Shown: piece after piece, positions 26,138-34,797 of the stretch
Numbering within the stretch: position 1 is the first letter of the stretch
Layout of the letters: each line of letters opens with the position of its first letter
NCBI GenBank assembly: GCA_964425695.1
Contig: CAYRNF010000010.1
Location: 1 to 64,000, forward strand
Source of the DNA: JAKPBU01 sp964425695
Lineage (GTDB): Bacteria; Pseudomonadota; Gammaproteobacteria; Xanthomonadales; Xanthomonadaceae
DNA length: 64,000 nt
Reading direction: 5' to 3'
Notes under the pieces: model-generated
What the model saw: only the letters and a program-made list of their open reading frames with translations
What the model was told of the DNA's origin: nothing
Database searches by the model: none
Position numbers and translations under genes: made by a program

Positions 26138-26566
26138 ATGCGGCCTCAAGACGTTGTGCTGTTCGCACTGGTGGCCGTATCGGCATCGACCGGCTGCAGT
26201 CGCCCAGGCGAACCGGATGCAGGCGAAAAGGACGCGCCCGAGGCGAGCGCCGCCGCCGAAACAGGCGCGGCTCAGAAGCGCGACGCGAAGCGGCAAGCGA
26301 CGCCACCGGCCGACCCGGTGCCTGATGCCGATGCGCAGGTCGCCATCGCCCCGGCGCCTGCGCCAAAGGAACCGCTGCGGTTCGACATGACCCAGGATGG
26401 GCAGGCGCAGACGGCGGAGAAGTTCGACGCCTGGATGGACGCGCAGGGGGTGCGCGTGGCCGAAGGTGCGGACGCGGAAGCGGGCCCGGTCACCGGCACC
26501 GCCAGCGCCGGAGGCACCGCTGCCGGGACCAAGGTGCAGGCCACCGCGGAGGAGACGCGCCGCTGA
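26138..26566 (+). CDS. Putative lipoprotein with AWM-GVRVA motif
   Basis: 142 residues. A lipobox-type N-terminus (LVAVSASTGC, Cys20) is followed by an acidic/alanine linker. The segment at residues 80-108 reads LRFDMTQDGQ, TAEKFDAWM and GVRVA. This matches the motif of the exported protein at 22995-23567 in spacing and in most positions, so the two share a small domain of unknown function. The rest is low-complexity. The gene lies on the plus strand between kbl and tdh (both minus) and has a terminator. It was probably inserted into, or always separated, the threonine pathway pair. Confidence 0.72.
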   Translation: MRPQDVVLFALVAVSASTGCSRPGEPDAGEKDAPEASAAAETGAAQKRDAKRQATPPADPVPDADAQVAIAPAPAPKEPLRFDMTQDGQAQTAEKFDAWMDAQGVRVAEGADAEAGPVTGTASAGGTAAGTKVQATAEETRR

Positions 26567-26634
26567 TTGCGGGCGGGTGCACAGCGCGCAGGCGCAGCGC
26601 GCCTGCGCCTCGCGTTCCCAGTGCCGCAAACGAC

Positions 26635-26662
26635 GAAGCCGGGCATTGCGCCCGGCTTCTTT
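26635..26662. terminator. Bidirectional intrinsic terminator between lipoprotein gene and tdh
   Basis: Stem gaagccgggc/gcccggcttc with loop attgc and a T run on the + strand. The A-rich start makes it usable from the minus strand for tdh. A second GC hairpin (gcgcaggcgc/gcgcctgcgc) lies about 30 nt before it. Confidence 0.8.
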
Positions 26663-26694
26663 GCATCAGGATTCTGAAACGTTCCAGCGAGCGG

Positions 26695-27732
26695 TCAGTT
26701 CCAGCTCAGCACGACCTTGCCCGACTTGCCCGATTCCATCAGGTCGAAACCCTTCTGGAATTCGTCCACCGGCAGCTGGTGGCTGAGTACCTTGTGCAGC
26801 GGGAAGCCGTCCAGCACCAGCTGCGTCATCTTGTACCAGGTCTCGTACATGCGCCGGCCGTAGATGCCGTGGATGGTGAGGCCCTTGAAGATGATCCGGT
26901 CCCAGTCCACGCCGGCGCCCTTGGGCAGGATGCCCAGCAGCGCGATCTTGCCGCCGTGGTACATGCAGTCGAGCATGTCGTTGAAGGCGCGCGGGTTGCC
27001 GCTCATTTCCAGGCCGACGTCGAAGCCCTCCATGTGGAGATCCTTCATGACGTCCTTCAGCGAGGTGTTGCTGACGTTGACCACGCGCGTGGCGCCCATG
27101 TCGGCGGCCAGCTTCAGGCGGTAGTCGTTGACGTCGGTGACCACCACGTTACGCGCCCCGATGTGCTTGCAGATGCCGGCGGCCATCACGCCGATGGGAC
27201 CCGCGCCGGTGATCAGCACGTCCTCGCCGACCACGTCGAACTCCAGCGCGCAGTGCGCGGCGTTGCCGTACGGATCGAAGAACGCGGCCAGCTCGCTGGG
27301 AACCTGGTCCGGGATCGGCCACAGGTTGGTGGCCGGCATCACGATGTACTCGGCGAACGCGCCGTCGCGGTTCACGCCGATGCCCACCGTGTTCGGACAC
27401 AGGTGCTGCTTGCCGGCGCGGCAGTTGCGGCAGTGCCCGCACACGATGTGGCCTTCTGCCGACACGCGCTGGCCCAGGGTATAGCCGGTCACGCCGGGGC
27501 CGATCCCGACGATGCGGCCGACGAACTCGTGCCCGATCACCAGGCCCGGCTTGATGGTGCGCTGGCTCCACTCGTCCCACAGGTAGATGTGCAGGTCGGT
27601 GCCGCAGATCGCGGTCTTCTCCAGCTTGATCAGCACCTCGTTGGGGCCCGGCTGCGGCACCGGTACCTGCTCCAGCCAGATGCCCTTGGCGGCCTCGCGC
27701 TTGACCAGCGCCTTCATCATTTGGGTGGACAT
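26695..27732 (-). CDS. tdh: L-threonine 3-dehydrogenase
   Basis: 345 residues, zinc-dependent medium-chain dehydrogenase. It oxidises threonine to 2-amino-3-ketobutyrate with NAD. The catalytic zinc region is AICGTDLHIYLWDEW with Cys43 and GHEFVG near 67-72. The structural zinc cysteines are Cys98, Cys101, Cys104 and Cys112, and the NAD-binding GAGPIGVMAAG is near 174. The product feeds Kbl, encoded 0.7 kb away. Translation may start at MSTQ or at MMKALVK four residues later. A perfect TATAAT lies 35 nt upstream, in the divergent gap with an S46 peptidase gene. Confidence 0.97.
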   Translation of the reverse strand: MSTQMMKALVKREAAKGIWLEQVPVPQPGPNEVLIKLEKTAICGTDLHIYLWDEWSQRTIKPGLVIGHEFVGRIVGIGPGVTGYTLGQRVSAEGHIVCGHCRNCRAGKQHLCPNTVGIGVNRDGAFAEYIVMPATNLWPIPDQVPSELAAFFDPYGNAAHCALEFDVVGEDVLITGAGPIGVMAAGICKHIGARNVVVTDVNDYRLKLAADMGATRVVNVSNTSLKDVMKDLHMEGFDVGLEMSGNPRAFNDMLDCMYHGGKIALLGILPKGAGVDWDRIIFKGLTIHGIYGRRMYETWYKMTQLVLDGFPLHKVLSHQLPVDEFQKGFDLMESGKSGKVVLSWN

Positions 27733-27767
27733 GCTTGGCTTCCGGCAGTGCGTGGCGTTGGCGGCGA

Positions 27768-27773
27768 ATTATA
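27768..27773 (-). promoter_or_regulatory. Candidate -10 hexamer (TATAAT) for tdh
   Basis: Perfect TATAAT on the minus strand, 35 nt before the tdh ATG. Confidence 0.45.
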
Positions 27774-27816
27774 GGACTTGGTCCTGGCGCCACCCGGGCA
27801 GGCGCCGGCGTGCCCG

Positions 27817-27822
27817 TAGAAT
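27817..27822 (+). promoter_or_regulatory. Candidate -10 hexamer (TAGAAT) for the first S46 peptidase gene
   Basis: TAGAAT 31 nt before the ATG at 27854, in the divergent gap with tdh. Confidence 0.4.
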
Positions 27823-27853
27823 CGGGCGCTTCCGGACGACACAGGGGACCACC

Positions 27854-30019
27854 ATGCGCACCCGCATGTTCGCGGCGGCATTCGGACTTGCGGCCTTTGC
27901 CGCCGGCAATGCGGCCCGCGCCGACGAAGGCATGTGGATGCCATCGCAACTGCCGGACATCGCCGCGCAGCTCAAGGCCGCCGGGTTCCGCGGCGATCCG
28001 CGCGCCTTGGCCGACCTGGCGAAACCGCCGATGAACGCGGTGGTGAAGGCCGGCGGCGCGACCGGTGCCTTCGTGTCGAAGGACGGGCTGGTGCTCACCA
28101 ACCACCACGTCGCGTTCGGCGTGATCCAGTACAACAGCAACGCCACGCGCGACCTGATCGGCAACGGTTTCATCGCCGCCGACCGCGCGGCCGAACTGCC
28201 GGCCAATCCCGACTACCGCGTGCTGGTCACCACCGGCTTCGACAAGGTCACCGACCGCATCCTGGCGGACGCGCGCGGCAGGCAGGGCCGCGCGTACTAC
28301 GACGCGGTGGATGCCGCGACCAAGGCGGTGGTCGCCGAGTGCGAAGCGCAGCCCGGCAATCGCTGCAGCGTGGCCAACATGTACTACGGCACCGATTTCT
28401 ATCTCGTGCGCCAGCTGGAGCTGCAGGACATCCGGCTGGTGTATGCGCCGCCGGAGTCCATCGGCAACTACGGCGACGAGATCGACAACTTCATGTGGCC
28501 GCGTCACAGCGGCGATTTCACCCTGCTGCGCGCCTACGTGGGCAAGGACGGCAAGCCGGCGCCATATGCTGCGGACAACGTGCCGTACACGCCGCCCGCG
28601 CACCTTCAGGTGTCCACCACGCCGGTGGGCGAAGGCGATTTCGCCATGCTCGCGGGCTATCCGGGCGTGACGTTCCGCCACCGCATGGCGTCGGAGTTCA
28701 AGGACCAGGTGGAATGGCAGCTGCCGTCGCGCGTGGACCTGTTCGGCGGCATGATCCAGACCATCGAGCAGGCGGCCGGCGGACGCAAGGACGCCACCAC
28801 CCTGTACGCCGCGCAGCTGGCCAGCCTCAAGAACGGGCTCAAGCGCGCGCAGGGCGAGCTGGATGGACTGCGCCGCAGCGACGCGGTCCGCAGCCGCGCG
28901 CAGGACGAGGCGGCGATGTTGGCCTGGCTGGACGGGCAGCGCGGTGCCCGCGAGGCGCGCGCCGAGATCGGCGCGGCGCAGGCCGTGCTGGACCAGGCGC
29001 GCACCACGCGCGAGCGCGACCAGCTGTTCGCGGCGATGTTCTCGCAGACGCAGCTGCTGCGCGCCGCGCTCGTGCTGCAACGCTTAGGCATGGAGCGCGC
29101 CAAGCCGGACGCGCAGCGCGAGTCCGGTTACCAGCAGCGCGACATCGCGCTGATCGAAGGCCGGCTCAAGCAGGCGCAGCGGCGCTACGCGCCGGACGTG
29201 GAGCAGGCGCTGCTGGCCGAACTGCTGCGACGATACCGGGCGCTGCCCGCGGACCAGCGCATGGCGGAAGTCGATGCCATGTTCGGCAACGACGACGCCG
29301 CGGCGAAGGCCGCACTCGCCGCGCTCTACGCAGGCACCCGACTCGGCGACGAGACCGAGCGCCTGCGCTGGATGCAGGCCGATGCCGCCGCGCTGCAGGC
29401 CAGCGACGATCCGTTGCTGCAAGCCGCCGCCGCGCTGCTGCCCGCCGTGCTGCGCGAGGAGGATGCCGACAAGCGCCGCCAGGGCGAACTGCTGCGGCTG
29501 CGTCCGGCGTACATGCGCGCGCTGATCGGCTTCCGCGAATCGCAGGGCAGGGCCGTGTATCCGGACGCGAACTCGACGCTGCGCGTGAGCTACGGCAAGG
29601 TCGGCGGCATGACGCCGCGCGATGGCGTGCACTACGCGCCGGTGACCACCGTGCAGGGCATCGTGGAAAAGCACACTGGCCAGGCGCCGTTCGACGCGCC
29701 GCAGCCGCTGCGCGATGCCATTGCGCAGGGCGATTTCGGCGGCACGGCCGATCCGGCGCTGAAGACGCAGACGGTGAACTTCCTCACCAATCTCGATACC
29801 ACCGGCGGCAATTCGGGTTCTCCGGTGCTGGATGCCAACGGCAGGCTGATCGGTCTGAACTTCGACAGCAACTGGGAAGCGGTGAGCGCCAGCTGGATGT
29901 TCGACCCGCGCTACAAGCGTGCCATCCACGTGGACCTTCGCTACATGCGCTGGCTCATGGCCCAGGTCTATCCGGCGCCCCACCTACTCAGGGAAATGAA
30001 CCTGCCCGCGGGCGATTGA
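27854..30019 (+). CDS. S46 family dipeptidyl-peptidase, DPP11-like (Ser at specificity position)
   Basis: 721 residues with signal peptide MRTRMFAAAFGLAAFAAGNAARA, so periplasmic. It is a serine exopeptidase removing dipeptides from peptide N-termini. TNHHVAF carries the catalytic His (85), the DNFMWPRHSGDF block the catalytic Asp region, and GGNSGSPVLD the nucleophile Ser654. Eighteen residues later (FDSNWE) the residue equivalent to position 673 of P. gingivalis DPP11 is Ser. In the family, Arg or Ser there goes with DPP11-type preference for Asp/Glu at P1, and Gly with DPP7. It is in tandem with a second S46 gene 129 nt downstream. Confidence 0.9.
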   Translation: MRTRMFAAAFGLAAFAAGNAARADEGMWMPSQLPDIAAQLKAAGFRGDPRALADLAKPPMNAVVKAGGATGAFVSKDGLVLTNHHVAFGVIQYNSNATRDLIGNGFIAADRAAELPANPDYRVLVTTGFDKVTDRILADARGRQGRAYYDAVDAATKAVVAECEAQPGNRCSVANMYYGTDFYLVRQLELQDIRLVYAPPESIGNYGDEIDNFMWPRHSGDFTLLRAYVGKDGKPAPYAADNVPYTPPAHLQVSTTPVGEGDFAMLAGYPGVTFRHRMASEFKDQVEWQLPSRVDLFGGMIQTIEQAAGGRKDATTLYAAQLASLKNGLKRAQGELDGLRRSDAVRSRAQDEAAMLAWLDGQRGAREARAEIGAAQAVLDQARTTRERDQLFAAMFSQTQLLRAALVLQRLGMERAKPDAQRESGYQQRDIALIEGRLKQAQRRYAPDVEQALLAELLRRYRALPADQRMAEVDAMFGNDDAAAKAALAALYAGTRLGDETERLRWMQADAAALQASDDPLLQAAAALLPAVLREEDADKRRQGELLRLRPAYMRALIGFRESQGRAVYPDANSTLRVSYGKVGGMTPRDGVHYAPVTTVQGIVEKHTGQAPFDAPQPLRDAIAQGDFGGTADPALKTQTVNFLTNLDTTGGNSGSPVLDANGRLIGLNFDSNWEAVSASWMFDPRYKRAIHVDLRYMRWLMAQVYPAPHLLREMNLPAGD

Positions 30020-30148
30020 CCCCGCACCTGACGGACGACACCCGCCTGCGCCGCGCGCGCGGGCTAGACTCGCCAACCCATGCCGCATCGCCCCCCGGCG
30101 CTGTGGTCCGCAAACCCCTTCACCGTTGACACCAAGGGAAACGACACG

Positions 30149-32305
30149 ATGCGAATGACGATGCTTGCCGCTGCGCTGATGGCAGCCGGTGCCGCCCACG
30201 CGGGCGAGGGCATGTGGGTGCCCCAGCAGCTGCCGGAGATCGCCGGCCCGCTGGCTAAGGCCGGGCTGAAGCTCGATCCGCAGCAACTGGCCGACCTCAC
30301 CGGCGACCCGATGGGCGCGGTGGTGTCGCTGGGCGGTTGCACCGCCAGCTTCGTGTCGCCGCAGGGCCTGGTGGCGACCAACCACCACTGCGCCTACGGC
30401 GCGATCCAGCTCAACTCCACCGCCGAGAAGAACCTGATCAAGGACGGCTTCGTCCCATCGACGATGGCCGACGAAGTCAGCGCCGGGCCGACCACGCGGA
30501 TCTACGCGCTGGAAGCCATCACCGACCTCACCGACCAGGCCAAGGCGGCCATCACCTCGGCTGGCGACGATCCGCTGGCGCGCACCCGCGCGCTGGACGC
30601 GTTCGAGAAGGCGCAGATCGCGCAGTGCGAAGCCGGCGGCGGCTATCGCTGCCGCCTGTACAGCTTCGCCGGCGGCAATGTGTACAGGCTCTTCAAGAAT
30701 CTCGAAATCAAGGACGTGCGCCTGGCGTATGCGCCGCCCGGCAGCGTGGGCAAGTTCGGCGGCGACATCGACAACTGGATGTGGCCGCGCCACACCGGCG
30801 ACTTCGCGTTCTACCGCGCCTACGTGGGCAAGGACGGCAAGCCGGCCGCGTTCTCGCCCGACAACGTGCCCTACCAGCCCAGGCACTGGCTGAAAGTCGC
30901 AGACAAGCCGCTGGGCGATGGCGACTTCGTCATGGTCGCCGGCTACCCGGGCCGCACCAACCGCTATGCGCTGGTGACCGAGTTCCGCAATACCGCCGAC
31001 TGGGCGTACCCGGAGATCTCGCGCCACTACAAGGCGCTGATCGGCCTGGTGGAAGCCGCCGGCAAGGACAACCCGGACATCGCGGTGAAGTACGCCAACA
31101 ACGTGGCCGGCTGGAACAACACCAGCAAGAACTACGACGGCCAGCTGGAAGGCTTCAAGCGCACCAACACCCTGGCCACCAAGCAGGCCGAGGAAGCCGC
31201 CGTGCTGCAGTGGCTGCGCACGCAGGGCGCCGGCGGCAAGGCCGCGCTCGACGCGCACGCCAGGCTGGTGGCGCTGAGCGAAGCGGCGCAGAAGACCCAG
31301 CAGCGCGACCTGGTGCTGGGCCAGATCGAGCGCGGCGGCACGCTGGGCGTGGCGACCACGCTGTACCGCCTGGCGGTGGAACGCGAAAAGCCGGATGCGC
31401 AGCGCGAAACCGGCTACCAGGATCGCGACCTGCCCAACATCGAAGGCAGCCTGAAGCAGATGGAACGCCGCTACGTGCCGGCCATGGACCGCCAGATCCG
31501 CGCCTACTGGCTGGGCGAGTACGTGAAGCTGCCGCAGGACCAGCGCGCGCCGGCGATGGACCAGTGGCTCGGAGGGTCGGACGCAGCCGCGATCCAGGCC
31601 GCGCTGGACAAGGTGGACGGCACCAGGCTGGGCAGCACCGATGAACGCCTGAAGTGGTTCAAGGCCGACCGGGCCGCCTTCGAGGCGAGCACCGACCCGG
31701 CGATCCAGTTGGCGGTCGCCGCGCTGCCCGCGATGCTGGAGCGCGAGCGCCAGGACAAGATCGAGGCCGGCGAGGAACTGCTGGCGCGCCCGGTGTACCT
31801 GCAGGCCATCGCCGACTACAAGAAGAGCAAGGGCGAGTTCGTCTATCCGGACGCCAACTCCTCGCTGCGCATCACCTTCGGCAACGTCAAGGCCTACACC
31901 AAGCTCGACGGCACCGCGCAGAAGCCGTTCACCCTGCTGGAGGAAGTGGCGGCGAAGGAAACCGGCGCCGATCCGTTCGATTCGCCCAAGGCGCTGCTCG
32001 ATGCGGTCAAGGCGAAGAACTACGGCGGGCTGGAAGACAAGCGCCTGGGCACCGTGCCGGTGAACTTCCTGTCCGACCTGGACATCACCGGCGGCAACTC
32101 CGGTTCGCCGGTGCTGGATGCCGAAGGCAAGCTGGTGGGCCTGGCGTTCGACGGCAACTGGGAATCGGTCGCCAGCAACTGGGTTTTCGACCCGGTGATG
32201 ACCCGCATGATCAGCGTGGACCAGCGCTACATGCGCTGGATCATGCAGGAAGTGGCGCCGTCGCCGCGGCTGCTCGAAGAACTGGGCGTGCCCGAGAAGA
32301 AGTAG
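30149..32305 (+). CDS. S46 family dipeptidyl-peptidase, DPP7-like (Gly at specificity position)
   Basis: 718 residues, signal peptide MRMTMLAAALMAAGAAHA. It is a paralogue of the preceding gene with the same architecture: TNHHCAYG with the catalytic His80, DNWMWPRHTGDF, and GGNSGSPVLDAEG with Ser651. The residue 18 after the serine is Gly669 (FDGNWE), the DPP7 pattern, which predicts preference for hydrophobic or aliphatic P1. It resembles DAP BII of Pseudoxanthomonas mexicana. With its neighbour it would widen periplasmic dipeptide release for amino-acid nutrition. The start is MRMTM after aaggga; the upstream frame extension lacks a signal peptide. Confidence 0.92.
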   Translation: MRMTMLAAALMAAGAAHAGEGMWVPQQLPEIAGPLAKAGLKLDPQQLADLTGDPMGAVVSLGGCTASFVSPQGLVATNHHCAYGAIQLNSTAEKNLIKDGFVPSTMADEVSAGPTTRIYALEAITDLTDQAKAAITSAGDDPLARTRALDAFEKAQIAQCEAGGGYRCRLYSFAGGNVYRLFKNLEIKDVRLAYAPPGSVGKFGGDIDNWMWPRHTGDFAFYRAYVGKDGKPAAFSPDNVPYQPRHWLKVADKPLGDGDFVMVAGYPGRTNRYALVTEFRNTADWAYPEISRHYKALIGLVEAAGKDNPDIAVKYANNVAGWNNTSKNYDGQLEGFKRTNTLATKQAEEAAVLQWLRTQGAGGKAALDAHARLVALSEAAQKTQQRDLVLGQIERGGTLGVATTLYRLAVEREKPDAQRETGYQDRDLPNIEGSLKQMERRYVPAMDRQIRAYWLGEYVKLPQDQRAPAMDQWLGGSDAAAIQAALDKVDGTRLGSTDERLKWFKADRAAFEASTDPAIQLAVAALPAMLERERQDKIEAGEELLARPVYLQAIADYKKSKGEFVYPDANSSLRITFGNVKAYTKLDGTAQKPFTLLEEVAAKETGADPFDSPKALLDAVKAKNYGGLEDKRLGTVPVNFLSDLDITGGNSGSPVLDAEGKLVGLAFDGNWESVASNWVFDPVMTRMISVDQRYMRWIMQEVAPSPRLLEELGVPEKK

Positions 32306-32347
32306 GCACGAGCCCTTCCGTGCGCCATGCGCGCGGCGATGCGGGGA

Positions 32348-32377
32348 CACGACGGCCGGCTCACACCGGCCGTCGTG
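32348..32377 (+). terminator. Terminator-like hairpin after the S46 pair
   Basis: Perfect 12-bp stem cacgacggccgg/ccggccgtcgtg with a 6-nt loop, 42 nt after the stop. There is no T run. Confidence 0.55.
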
Positions 32378-32463
32378 CGTTGCGCAGGGCACGTCGTGCG
32401 GGAGGCCGGCGCGTGCGCATGCCGGCCGTGTACGCGCTGCCGATAAACCGCAGCCGCTTGCCG

Positions 32464-32469
32464 GATAAT
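32464..32469 (+). promoter_or_regulatory. Candidate -10 hexamer (GATAAT) for the histidine phosphatase gene
   Basis: GATAAT 29 nt before the ATG at 32499. Confidence 0.4.
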
Positions 32470-32498
32470 CGGTCTCCCACTGCCACGACCGAATCCGC

Positions 32499-33143
32499 AT
32501 GAGAATCCTGCTCGCCCGCCACGGCGAAACCCCGTGGAACGCCGAAGGCCGCTACCAGGGGCAGGAGGACATTGCCCTGTCGCCGGTGGGCGAGGCGCAG
32601 GCGCAGGCGCTCGGCGAGCGGCTGCGCGACGTGCGCATCGACCGCGCCGTGTCCTCGCCGCTGTCGCGTTCGCTGCGCACGGCGCAGTACGCGCTGGGGC
32701 CGCAGCGCGCGGCCATGCTCACGACCGACGACGGCCTGAAGGAGATCGCACACGGGACGTGGGAAGGCCTGCTGGCCAGCGAGATCCGCGAACGCGACCC
32801 GCGGCGCCTGCAGGCCTGGCGCGACACCCCGCATGAGGTGCTCATGCCCGGAGGCGAATCGCTGCAGCACGTGTTCGACCGCGCTTGGCCCGCATTCGCA
32901 CGTGCATGCAACGGCCTGGGTGCTGGCGACACGCTGCTGGTGGTTGCGCACGATGCGGTCAACCGCGTGCTGCTGTGCCACGTGCTGGGCATCCCGCTGG
33001 CGCGCCTGTGGAGCTTCCGCCAGGCGCCGACCACGCTGAACCTGCTGGAGGGCGCAGGCGTCGACCGGCTGGAGGTCGTCCGCCTCAACGATTGCGCGCA
33101 CCACACGCCGCTGTTCGGCGAGGCCGTGCATCGGGCGTTGTAA
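32499..33143 (+). CDS. Histidine phosphatase family protein (phosphoglycerate mutase-like)
   Basis: 214 residues. The RHGETPWN motif at residues 7-14 contains the phospho-accepting His8. The second catalytic His is in VVAHDAVNR near 148, and SSPLSRSLRTAQY near 52-64 carries the conserved phosphate-binding Arg. It belongs to the cofactor-dependent PGM/acid-phosphatase superfamily. Possible activities include phosphoglycerate mutase-type, alpha-ribazole-phosphate phosphatase-type or a broader phosphatase, and sequence does not decide. It is a single gene, with folC 292 nt downstream. Confidence 0.85.
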   Translation: MRILLARHGETPWNAEGRYQGQEDIALSPVGEAQAQALGERLRDVRIDRAVSSPLSRSLRTAQYALGPQRAAMLTTDDGLKEIAHGTWEGLLASEIRERDPRRLQAWRDTPHEVLMPGGESLQHVFDRAWPAFARACNGLGAGDTLLVVAHDAVNRVLLCHVLGIPLARLWSFRQAPTTLNLLEGAGVDRLEVVRLNDCAHHTPLFGEAVHRAL

Positions 33144-33229
33144 GGGCGCCGCAAGGATCGGAAGTACAGGGCGAAGGACGTTGCGAGAACGGCGGACGCG
33201 GAGACGACGTTCGGCAACGCGATCCTGTG

Positions 33230-33300
33230 ATCCCGCGCGCAGCGAGAAACCCGCTGGCGGCGATGCCGGAATGAGGCAGGCCCCTCGCTGCGCGCGGGAT
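33230..33300. repeat. Perfect 17-bp inverted repeat around a 37-nt loop
   Basis: atcccgcgcgcagcgag at 33230-33246 is matched exactly in inverse at 33284-33300. It lies in a gene-free gap of 292 nt before folC. It could be a dispersed REP/MITE-like element or a processed hairpin. No flanking target duplication was recognised. Confidence 0.7.
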
Positions 33301-33423
33301 GAGCGTGCCCGCGCGCTCCACGGTGCCTGGCGGAGGGCATGCCGTTCCAGATGAGTCACGCTGCGGGCTGGGCGCCCGGCATCGCGCGGGTTTCGTCTGC
33401 CGCCAGCAGGCCAGGGGCCGCCC

Positions 33424-33429
33424 TACAAT
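33424..33429 (+). promoter_or_regulatory. -10 hexamer TACAAT placed 6 nt before the folC start
   Basis: TACAAT, then six nucleotides, then the folC ATG. Transcription would be expected to begin at or next to the A of the ATG, giving a leaderless mRNA. There is no ribosome-binding site in the gap. Confidence 0.5.
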
Positions 33430-33435
33430 TCGCGC

Positions 33436-34707
33436 ATGCAACGCACGCTTTCCGAGTGGCTCGCCTACATCGAGGCCCAGCATCCGCAGTCCATCGCCAT
33501 GGGCCTGGAGCGGGTACGCGAGGTCGCGCAGCGCATGGGCCTGCACAAGCCGGCGCGGCAGGTGATCACCGTGGGCGGCACCAATGGCAAGGGCTCCACG
33601 GTCGCCTTTCTCGAGGCCATCGCGCTGGCGCAGGGCTGGACGGTGGGGGCGTACACCTCCCCGCACCTGCTGCGCTACAACGAGCGCGTGCGCATCGGCG
33701 GACGCGACGCCGACGACGCGTCGCTGGTGCAGGCGTTCGAGGCCGTGGAAGCCGCGCGCCGGGACGTGCCGCTGACCTACTTCGAGTTCGGCACGCTCGC
33801 CGCGCTGTGGCTGTTCGAACGCAGCGCGCTGGACCTGGCGATCCTGGAAGTGGGGCTGGGCGGGCGGCTGGATGCGGTCAACATCGTGGATGCCGACGTG
33901 GCGGTGATCACCGCGGTGGGACTGGACCACCAGGACTGGCTCGGCCCGGACCGCGAAGCGATCGGCTTCGAGAAAGCCGGGATCGCACGCGCCTGGAAAC
34001 CGCTGGTGCTGGGCGAGGACGATCCCCCCGCCAGCGTGCTGCGCCATGCGTACGCGATCGGCGCATCGGCGATCCGCGCAGGCTGCGACTTCATCGTGGA
34101 CAGGCCGGCGTTCGGCGAACGCACCTGGCGCTGGCGCGAGCCCGGTTTCGAACTGGACCTGCCCGTGCCCTTGCTGGCGGCGCCCGTGCAGTTGCGCAAC
34201 GCCGCCACCGCGATCGCGGCGCTGCGCGCGCTGGATGCGCCCGTGAACCCGGAGGCGTTCGCGCGCGGCGTCGCCGCGGCGCGCGTGCGCGGCCGGTTGC
34301 AGCGGTTCGAACGCGACGGCGCCACCGTGCTGGTGGACGTGGGCCACAATCCCCAGGCCGCGTCGGCGCTCGCCGACGCGCTGCGCGCCGATCCGGTGCG
34401 GGGCCGCACGTGGGCGGTGTACGCCGCACTGGCCGACAAGGACCACGCCGGCGTGGTGCAGGCGCTGGCTCCGCACGTCGATGCGTGGATGCTCGCCGGC
34501 ACGCAGGACGCCGGTGCGCGCGGCCTGTCCGCCGATGCGCTGGCGCAGCGGGTGTCCGGCACGCCCGCCGCGGCGGCGGGTCGCCACGCGGACGTGGCCC
34601 AGGCGCTGCAGGCCGCACTCGCGCAGGCCGGGCACGACGACCGCATCCTCGCCTTCGGTTCCTTCCACGCGGCATCCGCGGCCCTGCAGGCGCTGAACGC
34701 GGCGTAG
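33436..34707 (+). CDS. folC: Bifunctional dihydrofolate synthase/folylpolyglutamate synthase
   Basis: 423 residues of the Mur-ligase superfamily. It adds glutamate to dihydropteroate and to tetrahydrofolates. The P-loop GGTNGKGS is at about 47-54, AYTSPHLLRYNERVRI follows near 72, and EVGLGGRLDAVNIV near 139 binds metal and ATP. VGLDHQDWLG and DVGHNPQAA are further signatures. It is followed by a SPOR-domain gene and purF, the usual folC-dedD-(cvpA)-purF neighbourhood. No Shine-Dalgarno sequence precedes the ATG, and a TACAAT stands exactly 6 nt upstream. Confidence 0.95.
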   Translation: MQRTLSEWLAYIEAQHPQSIAMGLERVREVAQRMGLHKPARQVITVGGTNGKGSTVAFLEAIALAQGWTVGAYTSPHLLRYNERVRIGGRDADDASLVQAFEAVEAARRDVPLTYFEFGTLAALWLFERSALDLAILEVGLGGRLDAVNIVDADVAVITAVGLDHQDWLGPDREAIGFEKAGIARAWKPLVLGEDDPPASVLRHAYAIGASAIRAGCDFIVDRPAFGERTWRWREPGFELDLPVPLLAAPVQLRNAATAIAALRALDAPVNPEAFARGVAAARVRGRLQRFERDGATVLVDVGHNPQAASALADALRADPVRGRTWAVYAALADKDHAGVVQALAPHVDAWMLAGTQDAGARGLSADALAQRVSGTPAAAAGRHADVAQALQAALAQAGHDDRILAFGSFHAASAALQALNAA

Positions 34708-34797
34708 GCGCGCGCACGGGTGCGCGAAACCGCGCGGGTATACTGCGCACGCATTCGGGCCGCCCCCCGACCCGCATCCGGAGCCCCAGCAGCGCCG

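Noticed and set aside
34704..34735. folC stop TAG followed by a small GC hairpin, as a third REP with a GTAG head
   Set aside because: GTAG is present, but the stem is short (about 6 bp) and not similar to either REP family seen, so chance is likely, as many stop codons here read GTAG.
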